Below are positions 16,449-24,530 of a stretch of 64,000 bases of DNA, piece after piece. The DNA lies in assembly GCF_004135585.1 (NCBI RefSeq), contig NZ_CP035501.1:669001-733000 (forward strand). The letters are read 5' to 3'. This DNA comes from Sphingosinicella sp. BN140058. GTDB lineage: Bacteria > Pseudomonadota > Alphaproteobacteria > Sphingomonadales > Sphingomonadaceae. A program made the translations under genes and the position numbers. The notes under the pieces were generated by a model. The model had not been told where the DNA came from. It did not search any database and saw nothing but the letters and a program-made list of their open reading frames with translations. Within the stretch, counting starts at the first letter, position 1. Each line of letters starts with the position of its first letter.

Positions 16449-17807
16449 TCAGCTCGCTTTCTTCTTGGCGGCCATCGCCGCGCGGAACCGGGCGGCCCAG
16501 CCGGCCTTGACCTGCTGGCTGCCGCGGGCGAGCGCAAGCGCGCCTTCGGCGACGTCGCCGGTGATCACCGATCCCGCGCCGACGATTGCTCCGGCGCCGA
16601 TCGCCACCGGCGCGACCAGCGCGCTGTTCGACCCGACGAACGCGCCCTCGCCGATCGTCGTGCGATATTTGAAGAAGCCGTCATAATTGCAGGTGATCGT
16701 GCCGGCGCCGATATTGGCATCAGCCCCGACCTCGGCATCGCCGATATAGCTCAGATGGTTGGCCTTGGCGCCGGCGCCGAGCCGCGCCTTCTTTACCTCG
16801 ACGAAATTGCCGACCTTGGCCTTGTCGCCGATCTCGGCTCCGGGCCGCAGCCGGGCATAAGGGCCGATCTCGGCGCCGGTGCCGACCGAAGCGCCTTCGA
16901 GGTGGCTGAACGCGCGGATCCTGGCGCGCTCGGCAATCCGCACGCCGGGCCCGAACACCACGTTGGGCTCGACGATCGTGTCGCGGCCGATCTGCGTATC
17001 GTAGGCCAGGAACGCGGTCTCGGGCGCGACCAGGGTCACGCCTTCCGCCATCAGCTCGGCGCGGCGGCGGCGCTGCCAGATCGCTTCCAGCTCGGCGAGC
17101 TCGGCGCGGCTGTTGACCCCCGCAACCTCGTCGGCGTCGGTCTCGATCGCCGCCGAGGTGCGGCCGACCGCCGCCGCGAGCATGACGATGTCGGGCAGAT
17201 AATATTCGCCGGCGGCATTGTCGTTCTCGACCCCGGAGAGGAGCGGCCAGAGATCCTCCGCCCGCGCCGCCATCAGCCCCGAATTGCAGAGGTTGAGCGC
17301 GCGCTCCTCGTCGCTCGCATCCTTATACTCGACCATCTTGCGGATCGTGCCGTCCTCCTCGGCGACGATGCGGCCGTAGAAGAGCGGATCGGTGGGGCGG
17401 AAGGCGACGACGACCACCGCCGGCGGCGACTCGGTGCGCAGCCGCTCGAGCATCCGCGCCATCGTCGAGGCCCGCACCAGCGGCGCGTCGCCGTAGAGGA
17501 TCAGGACGTCGCCCCCGAACCCGGCCAACGCGGCCTGCGCCTGGAGCACCGCATGGGCGGTGCCGAGCTGGGGATCCTGGACCACCACGTCGCCGCCGCG
17601 GCGCGCGACCAGCGGCTCGACCTGATCGCGGCCGCTGCCGACCACCACCACCGTCCGTGCCGCGCCGAGGCTTTCGACGCTGGCGAGGAGGTGTTCCAGC
17701 ATCGGCCGTCCCGCGACCGGGTGCAGCACCTTGTGGAGATCGGATTTCATCCGCGTCCCCTTGCCCGCGGCAAGGATGATCGCGGCAAAAGGCCGTTCCG
17801 AATTCAT
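16449..17807 (-). CDS. glmU: Bifunctional GlmU (UDP-GlcNAc pyrophosphorylase / glucosamine-1-P acetyltransferase)
   Basis: 452 residues. The N-terminal nucleotidyltransferase domain opens with IILAAGKGTRMKSDLHKVLH, the GXGXRM signature, and has the uridyl-binding region around YGDAPLV. From about 250 a left-handed beta-helix of hexapeptide repeats carries the acetyltransferase site (NFVEVKKA and NYDG). The start at MNSERP is chosen because GAGGGAG lies five bases upstream. It forms an operon with glmS. Confidence 0.97.
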   Translation of the reverse strand: MNSERPFAAIILAAGKGTRMKSDLHKVLHPVAGRPMLEHLLASVESLGAARTVVVVGSGRDQVEPLVARRGGDVVVQDPQLGTAHAVLQAQAALAGFGGDVLILYGDAPLVRASTMARMLERLRTESPPAVVVVAFRPTDPLFYGRIVAEEDGTIRKMVEYKDASDEERALNLCNSGLMAARAEDLWPLLSGVENDNAAGEYYLPDIVMLAAAVGRTSAAIETDADEVAGVNSRAELAELEAIWQRRRRAELMAEGVTLVAPETAFLAYDTQIGRDTIVEPNVVFGPGVRIAERARIRAFSHLEGASVGTGAEIGPYARLRPGAEIGDKAKVGNFVEVKKARLGAGAKANHLSYIGDAEVGADANIGAGTITCNYDGFFKYRTTIGEGAFVGSNSALVAPVAIGAGAIVGAGSVITGDVAEGALALARGSQQVKAGWAARFRAAMAAKKKAS

Positions 17808-17950
17808 GAAGCTCCCTCGCACCCGTCAAAGCGTCGGCGGAAAGGTGGTTTTCCGCAGATCATGACGCCTCCCGCAGGACGCGCTACGACCCTGCGCGGC
17901 CATCGCACGGAAATCTTGCCATTTCCAGAGCGGCAGCGGATGGGGCGGCG

Positions 17951-18613
17951 ATGCCCAGCTTTCCCTTCGACGTCGTCGTCTTCGATCTCGACGGCACCCT
18001 CGCCGACAGCGCGCCGGACCTCCGCGCCGCGCTCAACCACGTCTTGCGCAGCCTCGGCCGGACCGAGCAGTCGGACGAACAGGTGCGGGCGATGATCGGC
18101 AACGGCGTGCGGATGCTGCTCCGCCGCGGCCTCGCCGCCACTGGCAGCGCGTCGGAAGAGGAGGTCGACCGCGCCACTCCGCTGTTCATGGACTATTATG
18201 CGGCCCATATCTGCGATCGGACGCGAGCCTATCCCGGCGTCGACGCGATGCTCGACGCGGTCGCCGCGGGCGGCGCGGCGCTCGCCATCTGCACCAACAA
18301 GCCAGAGGCGCTCACCCGTGCGCTGGTCGACGCGCTCGGCTGGTCTGGCCGTTTCCGGGCGATCGTCGGCGGCGACACATTGCCGGTGCGCAAGCCCGAT
18401 CGCGCGCCCTTGCTGGAAGCGGTGCACCGGGCGGGCGGCGGCCGGGCCGTGCTGGTCGGCGATTCGATCACCGATGCCGAGACCGCCGCGGCCGCCGGCC
18501 TGCCGCTGGTCGCGGTCGGCTTCGGCTATCGCGATCGCCCGGCGACGGCGCTCGGCGCCGCCGCCGTGATCGACTCGTTCGACGATCTGCCGAACGCCCT
18601 GCTCCGGGTCTGA
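17951..18613 (+). CDS. gph: Phosphoglycolate phosphatase (HAD superfamily)
   Basis: 220 residues. HAD motif I is FDLDGTLADS (residues 10-19), motif II CTNKPE (about 114-119), the Lys of motif III lies in RKPDRAP, and motif IV is VGDSITDAETA. The helical cap follows motif I. It dephosphorylates 2-phosphoglycolate, a product of DNA-damage repair and oxygenase reactions. It is divergent from glmU and converges with the hydrolase gene, with three bases between the stop codons. Other HAD phosphatase substrates cannot be excluded. Confidence 0.85.
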   Translation: MPSFPFDVVVFDLDGTLADSAPDLRAALNHVLRSLGRTEQSDEQVRAMIGNGVRMLLRRGLAATGSASEEEVDRATPLFMDYYAAHICDRTRAYPGVDAMLDAVAAGGAALAICTNKPEALTRALVDALGWSGRFRAIVGGDTLPVRKPDRAPLLEAVHRAGGGRAVLVGDSITDAETAAAAGLPLVAVGFGYRDRPATALGAAAVIDSFDDLPNALLRV

Positions 18614-18616
18614 CGC

Positions 18617-19504
18617 TTACTGGGCGAGGAAGGTCTTCAGCGCCGCCTGGAACGCCGCCGGCTCGTCCCACATGATGAAGTGGTAGCTGTTGGGCACCTG
18701 CTCCAGCATCGCCTGCGGCGCATTGGCGAAGGAGAGCTTGTAGAATTGCGCCATCTGCGCGTCGCTGACCGGGGCATTGGGCGCGCGCGCCCACAGCACC
18801 GTCATCGGCACCTTGATCTTGGCGAGCTCCGGGCGAAGGTCGGTGGTGATGAGGTCGTACATCGCCTGCGCCGACGCCGCCGGATCGCTGTCGAGCGAGT
18901 GCTTGAGCGCGATCGGGCGGAAGCTCTCGGTCCGGATCATGTTGGCCATGGTCTGCTCGAGCTGCGTCTTGCGTGCCTCGCCGGTCGCGCCGGCGATGCC
19001 CTGGCGGATCTGCTCGGCGACGGGACGGACATTCTCCGGCGTCGGATTCTGGGCGAACATCGCGCCCATGTAGGGCAGCATGTCGACGACCATCACTTTC
19101 GAGACCTGGTCGGGATGCTGGCTCGCCACCATCATCGCCCAGGCGCCGCCGAGCGAATGGCCGACCAGCGCCGGCCTGGCGAACTTCGCCGCTGACATGT
19201 AGCGACCGATCTCGGCCGCCACCGGCGCCATCACCGGGCCGCTGGCATTGGCGCCCGCGGGCTTGCCGGCAAAACCGGCGACATGGACGAGGTGGTAACG
19301 ATAGCCGGGCAATGCCTTGACTGTGCTATCCCAGACTTCCGGCGACGAGCTGAGGCCCGGGATCAGCACCACATCCGGCCCCTTTCCGCGTACCTCGACG
19401 CTGATCCGGTCGCTGGTGAAGGCGGGCTCGGCGGCCTTGGCGAGGGCGGGGGCTGCGGCGACCGCCGCGAACGGCAGCAACAGCAAGGCGAACAATCTCT
19501 TCAT
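18617..19504 (-). CDS. Secreted alpha/beta hydrolase
   Basis: 295 residues with a Sec signal peptide (cleavage near residue 23, after ALAKA). The alpha/beta-hydrolase fold shows the nucleophile elbow GHSLGG (Ser about 115), a catalytic His near the end in NSYHFIMWDEP, and an acid before it in the NAPVSDAQM region. The substrate is unknown. Its ATG overlaps the stop of the upstream XRE regulator by four bases, so it is the last gene of a three-gene operon. Confidence 0.85.
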   Translation of the reverse strand: MKRLFALLLLPFAAVAAAPALAKAAEPAFTSDRISVEVRGKGPDVVLIPGLSSSPEVWDSTVKALPGYRYHLVHVAGFAGKPAGANASGPVMAPVAAEIGRYMSAAKFARPALVGHSLGGAWAMMVASQHPDQVSKVMVVDMLPYMGAMFAQNPTPENVRPVAEQIRQGIAGATGEARKTQLEQTMANMIRTESFRPIALKHSLDSDPAASAQAMYDLITTDLRPELAKIKVPMTVLWARAPNAPVSDAQMAQFYKLSFANAPQAMLEQVPNSYHFIMWDEPAAFQAALKTFLAQ

Positions 19505-19713
19505 TCGGATATCCTTCTCTGGTGTGGATTGGGGAAAATCTGCTCGACAGGCTGGTCGAAGGCGACGGCGATCCGGTAGGCGAGATCGAGCGAGGGATCG
19601 TGCCGCTCCGCTTCGATCGCGTTGATCGCCTGGCGCGACACTCCGATCTCGCCGGCCAATTGCTCCTGCGTCCAGCCGCGTTCGGCGCGAAGAACCCGCA
19701 GCCGGCTCTTCAT
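19501..19713 (-). CDS. XRE-family HTH transcriptional regulator (small)
   Basis: 70 residues, almost all one helix-turn-helix domain: ERGWTQEQLAGEIGVSRQ is the HTH core, followed by NAIEAERHDPSLDLAYRIA. These single-domain Cro/C1-like repressors are commonly encoded next to a small membrane protein, as here. Start and stop overlap both neighbours by four bases, showing translational coupling. It is a likely autorepressor through the palindromes at 20104-20144. Confidence 0.9.
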   Translation of the reverse strand: MKSRLRVLRAERGWTQEQLAGEIGVSRQAINAIEAERHDPSLDLAYRIAVAFDQPVEQIFPNPHQRRISE

Positions 19714-20105
19714 GGCAGGCTGCTGCGGACGAGCGGGCTGACCATGCCGAACACGCCCCAGAAGAGCGGGTAGAGCAGCCACATCGGCAAAGCGGGGACG
19801 CCGAGGAACTGCATCGCGATTCCGGCGAACACCGCGAGGGTGAGGGTGACGCCGGCGGCGATCAGCACTCTCTTGGCGGTGAGCGCCCGCATATATTCGT
19901 CCTGAACGGCGATCAGCCGGTAGGCGGCGACGAACTGCCCGGCGACCGACGCGGCGAGGAGGATGGCGAGCGCCCACCGCCACCCGGCCGGCAACGCGCT
20001 GGTGCCCCGCCCCCACGACAGCAAAAGGATCCCGGCAAGGAACATCGCCCAATTGAGAAGCGCACCCAGCAGATAGAAGCGGGAGCGCGGCCAGCCATCG
20101 TCCAT
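19710..20105 (-). CDS. Small four-helix membrane protein of an XRE operon
   Basis: 131 residues with four hydrophobic segments (near 14-32, 41-60, 80-98 and 103-125). The start at MDDGWPRSRF is chosen because GGAG lies eight bases upstream; an ATG 18 bases earlier lies inside the operator and lacks a ribosome-binding site. Function unknown; the position ahead of an XRE repressor suggests a membrane-stress or signalling module. Confidence 0.75.
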   Translation of the reverse strand: MDDGWPRSRFYLLGALLNWAMFLAGILLLSWGRGTSALPAGWRWALAILLAASVAGQFVAAYRLIAVQDEYMRALTAKRVLIAAGVTLTLAVFAGIAMQFLGVPALPMWLLYPLFWGVFGMVSPLVRSSLP

Positions 20106-20144
20106 GTAAGGAGCTCCGTACATAATGTAAGGAGATCTTTACAT
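20104..20144. promoter_or_regulatory. Tandem palindromic operator
   Basis: Two near-palindromes of 20 bp with a 21-bp period: ATGTAAGGAGCTCCGTACAT (20104-20123) and ATGTAAGGAGATCTTTACAT (20125-20144). The first is symmetric in 18 of 20 bases. They lie over the start region of the membrane protein-XRE-hydrolase operon, and the ribosome-binding GGAG is inside the first. A dimeric HTH repressor bound here would block both initiation steps. Confidence 0.65.
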
Positions 20145-20163
20145 GCCGCGCGCCGCGCGTCAA

Positions 20164-21165
20164 TCAGCGCCGTGCTTTCTCCAGCAGATGGCGGGCAAGC
20201 ATCATCGGCGGCATTCGCAGCCAGTGCGAGCGGACATAGAAGCCGAACCGGGTGCCGCGCCGGCGCGGCCGGCCCCAGCCGTCGCGGGCGAGCAGGCGGC
20301 GTGCGTAGAGGCGGTCGGTCGCCGACCGCCCTGCCAGTCCGGCGTCCAAGGGGGTTTCATAGAAGCGCGCCGAAAGCCGCAGCGCTCGCCGGGTCGGCGC
20401 GAGCAGATCGTGGCGCCGCGCCCGCGCCTCCAGCCGGCACCACCAATCCGGCGCCACGGCGAAGGCCCGCAGCAGCCGGTCGATGTCCCACAGATTGCGC
20501 AGCCCCCCGGCGAGGTCGCCATCGGCGAACAGATGGGCGACGGCGTGCAGGACCATGTCTTCCGGCGCCAGCACGCGCAGGCCATTCGGCAGCGCGACGC
20601 TGTCGTCGATCATCGCCTGCGCATCGGGCGTCCGCCGCGCGGTCAGCGGCAGGATGGTGTGGTGGACGTCGATCATCCGGTCGCGTTCGCGATGGATCAG
20701 CGGCGGCAGCTCGTGCATCCACCGCCGGTAATAGAGATCGTCATAGGCGTTCTCCTTGACCCATTCCCAGCCGGCGGCGAGCAGGGCCTCCTCGACGTCG
20801 GCAAGCGCCGCACGGGGGACGAGGATGTCGAGATCGCCGATCGATCGGCCGGGCGCGGGGGTAAGATCGGCGGTGGCATAAGCGGTGCCCTTGAGCAGGA
20901 CGATCGGTACGCCGGTCGCGGCAAGCGCCCGTCTGGCCATCTCCGCTTCCCACACGGCCTGGGTCCGCGCCTGCGCGGCGTCGCGCCGGATGTCGGCGAG
21001 CATCGCGCCGACGTTCGCCGGCACCGGCACCCCGTCGAGCCGGAAAGCGAGCGTGCCGGCGACCGCCTCCGCCCGCGCCACGCAGAGCAAGGCGGTCCAG
21101 TCGCGGACCGTGCTGGCTTGGGACGGATCGGCGAGGATGCGGGTGAGCAGCCGGGCGTCCCTCAT
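20164..21165 (-). CDS. Nucleotidyltransferase family protein (HPr-rel-A cluster)
   Basis: 333 residues. Residues 95-125 carry PIVLLKGTAYA and GRSIGDLDILVP, the G-S and D-x-D pattern of uncharacterised nucleotidyltransferases (NTP_transf_5 type), then a helical region with HELPPLIHRERDRMIDVHHT. It overlaps the HprK-like gene by four bases (ATGA). In related genomes such proteins accompany an HprK-related kinase and a PqqD-like peptide chaperone. It may nucleotidylate a small molecule or peptide; the target is unknown. Confidence 0.75.
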   Translation of the reverse strand: MRDARLLTRILADPSQASTVRDWTALLCVARAEAVAGTLAFRLDGVPVPANVGAMLADIRRDAAQARTQAVWEAEMARRALAATGVPIVLLKGTAYATADLTPAPGRSIGDLDILVPRAALADVEEALLAAGWEWVKENAYDDLYYRRWMHELPPLIHRERDRMIDVHHTILPLTARRTPDAQAMIDDSVALPNGLRVLAPEDMVLHAVAHLFADGDLAGGLRNLWDIDRLLRAFAVAPDWWCRLEARARRHDLLAPTRRALRLSARFYETPLDAGLAGRSATDRLYARRLLARDGWGRPRRRGTRFGFYVRSHWLRMPPMMLARHLLEKARR

Positions 21166-22025
21166 CCCTGCGCCGCCCATGTTTGCTCGACCAGCCCGAT
21201 CGCCTCCTCGGTCGAGGAATAATCGATCGCTCGGGCTGGGGTGCCGCCGACCAGTGCCGTCAGCGCGCCGAAGCCGCGCTCGCCGAGGCTCACATAATTG
21301 GTCGACGCCTGGGTCAGGCGAACGAACACTTCGGCGGCGCCGACCGGGCGCTGCGTGGCGGGAAGGTCGCGGCCGAAGCGCGGGAACAGGATCAGCGCCG
21401 GGCGGGCCGAATGGGCCATCCGCGCGATCGCGTCGGCAGGCGGGCGCAGGTGGCGGATGGTCCCCTTGGGCGTGCCGCGCAGCACCGGGCCGAGCCGCTC
21501 CGGGTCGACGTCGTCGAACAGCGCCAGCGACGCATTTTTGAGGCTGATCGCGCGCGGGAACGGATGGAGCAGGCCGCTTTCGGGATCGAGCAGCCCGAAC
21601 TCGTCGCCCATGAACCGCCAGCCCCGCGTCCCGAGCAAGGCCGCCAAGGTCGACTTGCCCGCGCCCGACGGGCCGGTCAGGATCAGCGCCTTGCCGTCCC
21701 GCTCGACCACGCCGGCATGGAGCAGCAGGAAGCGTTTCTGGCCCAGCGCCATCTGCAGGTTCATCCCCATCTCGGCGGCGAGCAGCCCCTGCGCGAGCGG
21801 CAGTGGCGCCGCGTCCGGCAGGGTGTAGTCGCCGGCGATCGCGACCGAAGGCCGGATGATCCGCCGCCAGGGTGCCGCCGGTTCGAGCCGGACGGTGAAG
21901 TCGGCCGCTCCGTCCGCCGCCGGGTACGGCGCGTAGAGCCGGGCGAGCTCCGCCAGCGGCGCCGCCCAGGCGGAGCCGATCCGGAACGCCACCGGGCCGA
22001 TGCGGAGCGCCAGCCGGTGCCTCAC
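21162..22025 (-). CDS. HprK-related kinase A (HPr-rel-A system)
   Basis: 287 residues from a GTG that overlaps the preceding stop (GTGA). The C-terminal half holds a P-loop, TGPSGAGKST (about 114-123), followed by WRFMGDE, the Walker-B-like region of the HprK/PCK fold. The N-terminal half is specific to the HPr-rel-A type. It lacks the HPr(Ser) kinase context (no HPr or PTS genes nearby), so its substrate is probably the product of a neighbouring gene. Confidence 0.85.
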   Translation of the reverse strand: MRHRLALRIGPVAFRIGSAWAAPLAELARLYAPYPAADGAADFTVRLEPAAPWRRIIRPSVAIAGDYTLPDAAPLPLAQGLLAAEMGMNLQMALGQKRFLLLHAGVVERDGKALILTGPSGAGKSTLAALLGTRGWRFMGDEFGLLDPESGLLHPFPRAISLKNASLALFDDVDPERLGPVLRGTPKGTIRHLRPPADAIARMAHSARPALILFPRFGRDLPATQRPVGAAEVFVRLTQASTNYVSLGERGFGALTALVGGTPARAIDYSSTEEAIGLVEQTWAAQG

Positions 22026-22300
22026 GCCCGCCGCACCAGCCCGGCCGCCTCCAGCTCGGCGAGCCGCGCCGCGATCGCCGCAGCGGGATCCTCGGCCTCG
22101 AGGTCGAAGCTCTCGGCAATGCGGGCCAGCACCGCGTCGGCATCGCCTTCGCGTCCCGACAGCGCGGCGAGGATCTGCGGCCCCGGCGGCGCCAGCAAGT
22201 GGGTCATTCCGGACGGGCGATGGTAGAGGATGGTCAGCCCTTCAAGGACGACCGCGCGCACGGCGTCGTCGGGGTCGGCGATGAAGCGGGGACCGGCCAT
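22022..22300 (-). CDS. PqqD-family peptide chaperone (HPr-rel-A type)
   Basis: 92 residues. The pattern VLEGLTILYHRPSGMTHLL (about 18-36) and the C-terminal LAELEAAGLVRR helix fit the winged-helix PqqD fold that binds leader peptides of RiPP precursors. It is the first gene of the coupled trio PqqD-HprK-like-nucleotidyltransferase, with four-base overlaps. No radical-SAM enzyme is present nearby, so the usual PqqD partner is missing. Confidence 0.8.
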   Translation of the reverse strand: MAGPRFIADPDDAVRAVVLEGLTILYHRPSGMTHLLAPPGPQILAALSGREGDADAVLARIAESFDLEAEDPAAAIAARLAELEAAGLVRRA

Positions 22301-22317
22301 GCCGGCCCTTGGCGCGA

Positions 22318-22725
22318 TCAGCGCGGCATCTGCAGCGAGGCGTAGCAGGTAAATCCGCTCATCCCCGCCTGCAGACGGCGAATGTAATTGGCATAGGCTT
22401 GCGACGCTTCGGCGTTGAGGCCGGGCGGAGTCGGGCCGCCGGCGAGCAGCACCTTCGCCTCCTCGCCGGTGATCGGGCGCGGCGCCGGGGCAAAGGCGCC
22501 GGCGGTGCCCGCGGGGACGAGCGAGCCGTCGGCCGCGATATAGCTGCCGCCGGCCTGCGGCCCGGGCACCGGTATCTCGCAGTTGAGCACCGATCCGGCG
22601 GTCTGGGCGAGCGCCGGGCGGATCGTGACCACCGTCGACGCGGCGGCGGCACCGAGGGCGAGCACGACCCGGCGGCTCGGCCGCTGGCCGTCTTCCTCGC
22701 CGATCTCGCTCTCCCGCTCGCTCAT
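22318..22725 (-). CDS. Tat-exported hypothetical protein of the HPr-rel-A cluster
   Basis: 135 residues with a twin-arginine signal (SRRVVLALGAAAAS; cleavage about residue 40, after ALA). The mature part is small, Gly/Pro/Ala-rich, with one Cys near the start (NCEIP) and one in the C-terminal SGFTCYASLQMPR. It ends 17 bases before the PqqD gene and is probably co-transcribed. It could be the substrate of the cluster or a partner; not a recognised family. Confidence 0.65.
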   Translation of the reverse strand: MSERESEIGEEDGQRPSRRVVLALGAAAASTVVTIRPALAQTAGSVLNCEIPVPGPQAGGSYIAADGSLVPAGTAGAFAPAPRPITGEEAKVLLAGGPTPPGLNAEASQAYANYIRRLQAGMSGFTCYASLQMPR

Positions 22726-22901
22726 CGAACCCCATTCTATGCCAAGCCTCTTTCATAACCGTAAATTGCCAAAAGAAGCACCCTCCCGCAGATTCGGGGC
22801 GTCCCACCGAGAGACAGGGCACGACAGGGAAAGAAATCGTTGCGGTGGCGTTTGTATTTCTTGGGGCCGCGGATCGGCGGCCTGCTGAACAGGAGGAAGA
22901 G

Positions 22902-23417
22902 ATGAGAGCCATTTTCTTCGCGGCCGCCATTGCCTTCGGCGGCACCGCCATCGCCCAGACCACCAGCACCACCGGCGCCGAGCCGGGCACCGGCACTGCT
23001 GACACTCAGAGCGCGACGGACGCCCAGAGCGCAACGGACGCCCAGACGGCGACCGACACCGCACCGGCGACGAGCGCCGCCGACACCCAGCCGGCGACCA
23101 GCGGCGCGATGACCGACACGACGACGTCGGCGACAACCGATACTGCTGCCGCGAGCAGCGTCACCACCGGCAGCGCCGCGGCCGGCGGCAGCACGGTTGC
23201 GCCAGGCAACACCGCGCCCGAGCGCGACGCCCGCGGCATTCCCGTGGTCTCTGATCCGGCGACCGTTCCCGCCGGCGTCAACGCGGCCCCGGGTGCCGGC
23301 ACCGCGGCGGGCGCCTCCGCCTTCGCGACCCAGCCGAGCACCGAAAATTACCCGACCTGCAGCCGCACCGTCACCGACAATTGCGTGCAGAGCTACGAGC
23401 GCGGCCGCCGCAAATAA
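22902..23417 (+). CDS. Secreted Thr/Ala/Ser-rich low-complexity protein
   Basis: 171 residues with a Sec signal (MRAIFFAAAIAFGGTAIA) and an AGGAGGAAGAG ribosome-binding region before the ATG. Residues 35-115 are low-complexity with repeated SATDAQ-type units; a short conserved-looking C-terminus (NYPTCSRTVTDNCVQSYERG) has two cysteines. Probably an exported, disordered cell-surface or periplasmic protein. Function unknown. Confidence 0.65.
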   Translation: MRAIFFAAAIAFGGTAIAQTTSTTGAEPGTGTADTQSATDAQSATDAQTATDTAPATSAADTQPATSGAMTDTTTSATTDTAAASSVTTGSAAAGGSTVAPGNTAPERDARGIPVVSDPATVPAGVNAAPGAGTAAGASAFATQPSTENYPTCSRTVTDNCVQSYERGRRK

Positions 23418-23533
23418 GGCGGACACGCGCCGGATCGCGAAAGGGCGTGCCTCCCGGCGCGCCCTTTCCACATCTGGCCGCCTCCCCTCATATCTGCCAT
23501 GACCCGTCGCCAGATCGGGGAGGCAGTGCGCAG

Positions 23534-24439
23534 ATGAGCATCAGTTTCGACGGACGAGTCGCGATCGTCACCGGCGCCGGCGGCGGGCTCGGCCGGGCCT
23601 ATGCGCTCGAGCTCGCCCGGCGCGGCGCCAATGTGGTGGTCAACGATCTCGGCGGCGCCCGCGACGGCTCGGGGGCGTCGGATACCGCCGCACAGGTGGT
23701 CGAGGAGATTGCGGCCGCGGGCGGCACCGCGATCGCAGACGGCGCCAGCGTCACCGACGCCGAGCAGGTCGAGGCGATGGTCCGGACGGCCCAGGAGCGT
23801 TTCGGCGGAGTCCACATCCTGATCAACAATGCCGGCATCCTGCGCGACCGCAGCTTCGCCAAGATGAGCGCTGAGGATTTCGCGGCGGTGATCGACGTCC
23901 ACCTGCTCGGCTCGGCAAACTGCACGCGCGCCGTCTGGGAGATCATGCGGCAGCAGGCTTATGGCCGTATCCTGATGACGAGCAGCTCGAGCGGGCTGTT
24001 CGGCAATTTCGGCCAGGCCAATTACGGCGCCGCCAAGCTCGGCCTGCTCGGCCTCGCCCGCACGCTCCACCTGGAGGGCGCGAAATACGGCATCCGGGTC
24101 AACACGCTGGCGCCGACCGCTGCCACCCGGATGACGGAAGACATCTTTCCGCCCGAGATGCTGGCCCTGTTCAATCCGGACACGGTCGTGCCCGCCGCGC
24201 TCTACCTCGTCTCCGAGGATGCGCCCTCCAACATGGTCGTCGGCGCGGGCGCCGGGGTCATCCAGGCCAGCTACATCACCCTGACCGAGGGCTATGCGCT
24301 GCCGGAAGGACGCCGGACGGTGGAGGAAGTCGCCGCCAATTGGGACAGGATCGTCGACCGCAACGGCGAGATCGTTCCGCAATCGGGTGCCGAGCAGGCG
24401 ATGGCGATCCTCCGTGCGCTGCAGGGCCGTCCGGACTGA
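23534..24439 (+). CDS. SDR family NAD(P)-dependent oxidoreductase
   Basis: 301 residues. The nucleotide-binding motif TGAGGGLGRAY (residues 12-22), NNAG (about 97-100), the catalytic Ser in MTSSSSG and the YGAAK motif mark a classical short-chain dehydrogenase. The VNDLGGARDGSG stretch after the first helix resembles the hydroxyacyl-CoA dehydrogenase domain of multifunctional enzyme type 2, so a 3-hydroxyacyl-CoA or steroid-like substrate is possible. The start is set at MSISFDGRVA just after an upstream Arg-rich extension that is not family-like. Confidence 0.9.
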   Translation: MSISFDGRVAIVTGAGGGLGRAYALELARRGANVVVNDLGGARDGSGASDTAAQVVEEIAAAGGTAIADGASVTDAEQVEAMVRTAQERFGGVHILINNAGILRDRSFAKMSAEDFAAVIDVHLLGSANCTRAVWEIMRQQAYGRILMTSSSSGLFGNFGQANYGAAKLGLLGLARTLHLEGAKYGIRVNTLAPTAATRMTEDIFPPEMLALFNPDTVVPAALYLVSEDAPSNMVVGAGAGVIQASYITLTEGYALPEGRRTVEEVAANWDRIVDRNGEIVPQSGAEQAMAILRALQGRPD

Positions 24440-24530
24440 CGCAGGCGCCGCCGCCACGGCGGTGCGACATAGTGTATTGCATCACCAACACACATGATGA
24501 TAGGATCCGGTCTTCAGGGAGGATCGGACC

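Noticed and set aside
14613..16510. Long open frame antisense to glmS
   Set aside because: It is an artefact of GC-rich third positions; the opposite strand encodes a complete GlmS.
16443..18427. Long open frames opposite glmU and gph
   Set aside because: They mirror the coding strand of well-identified genes in high-GC DNA and have Arg/Gly/Ala-rich composition without motifs or ribosome-binding sites.
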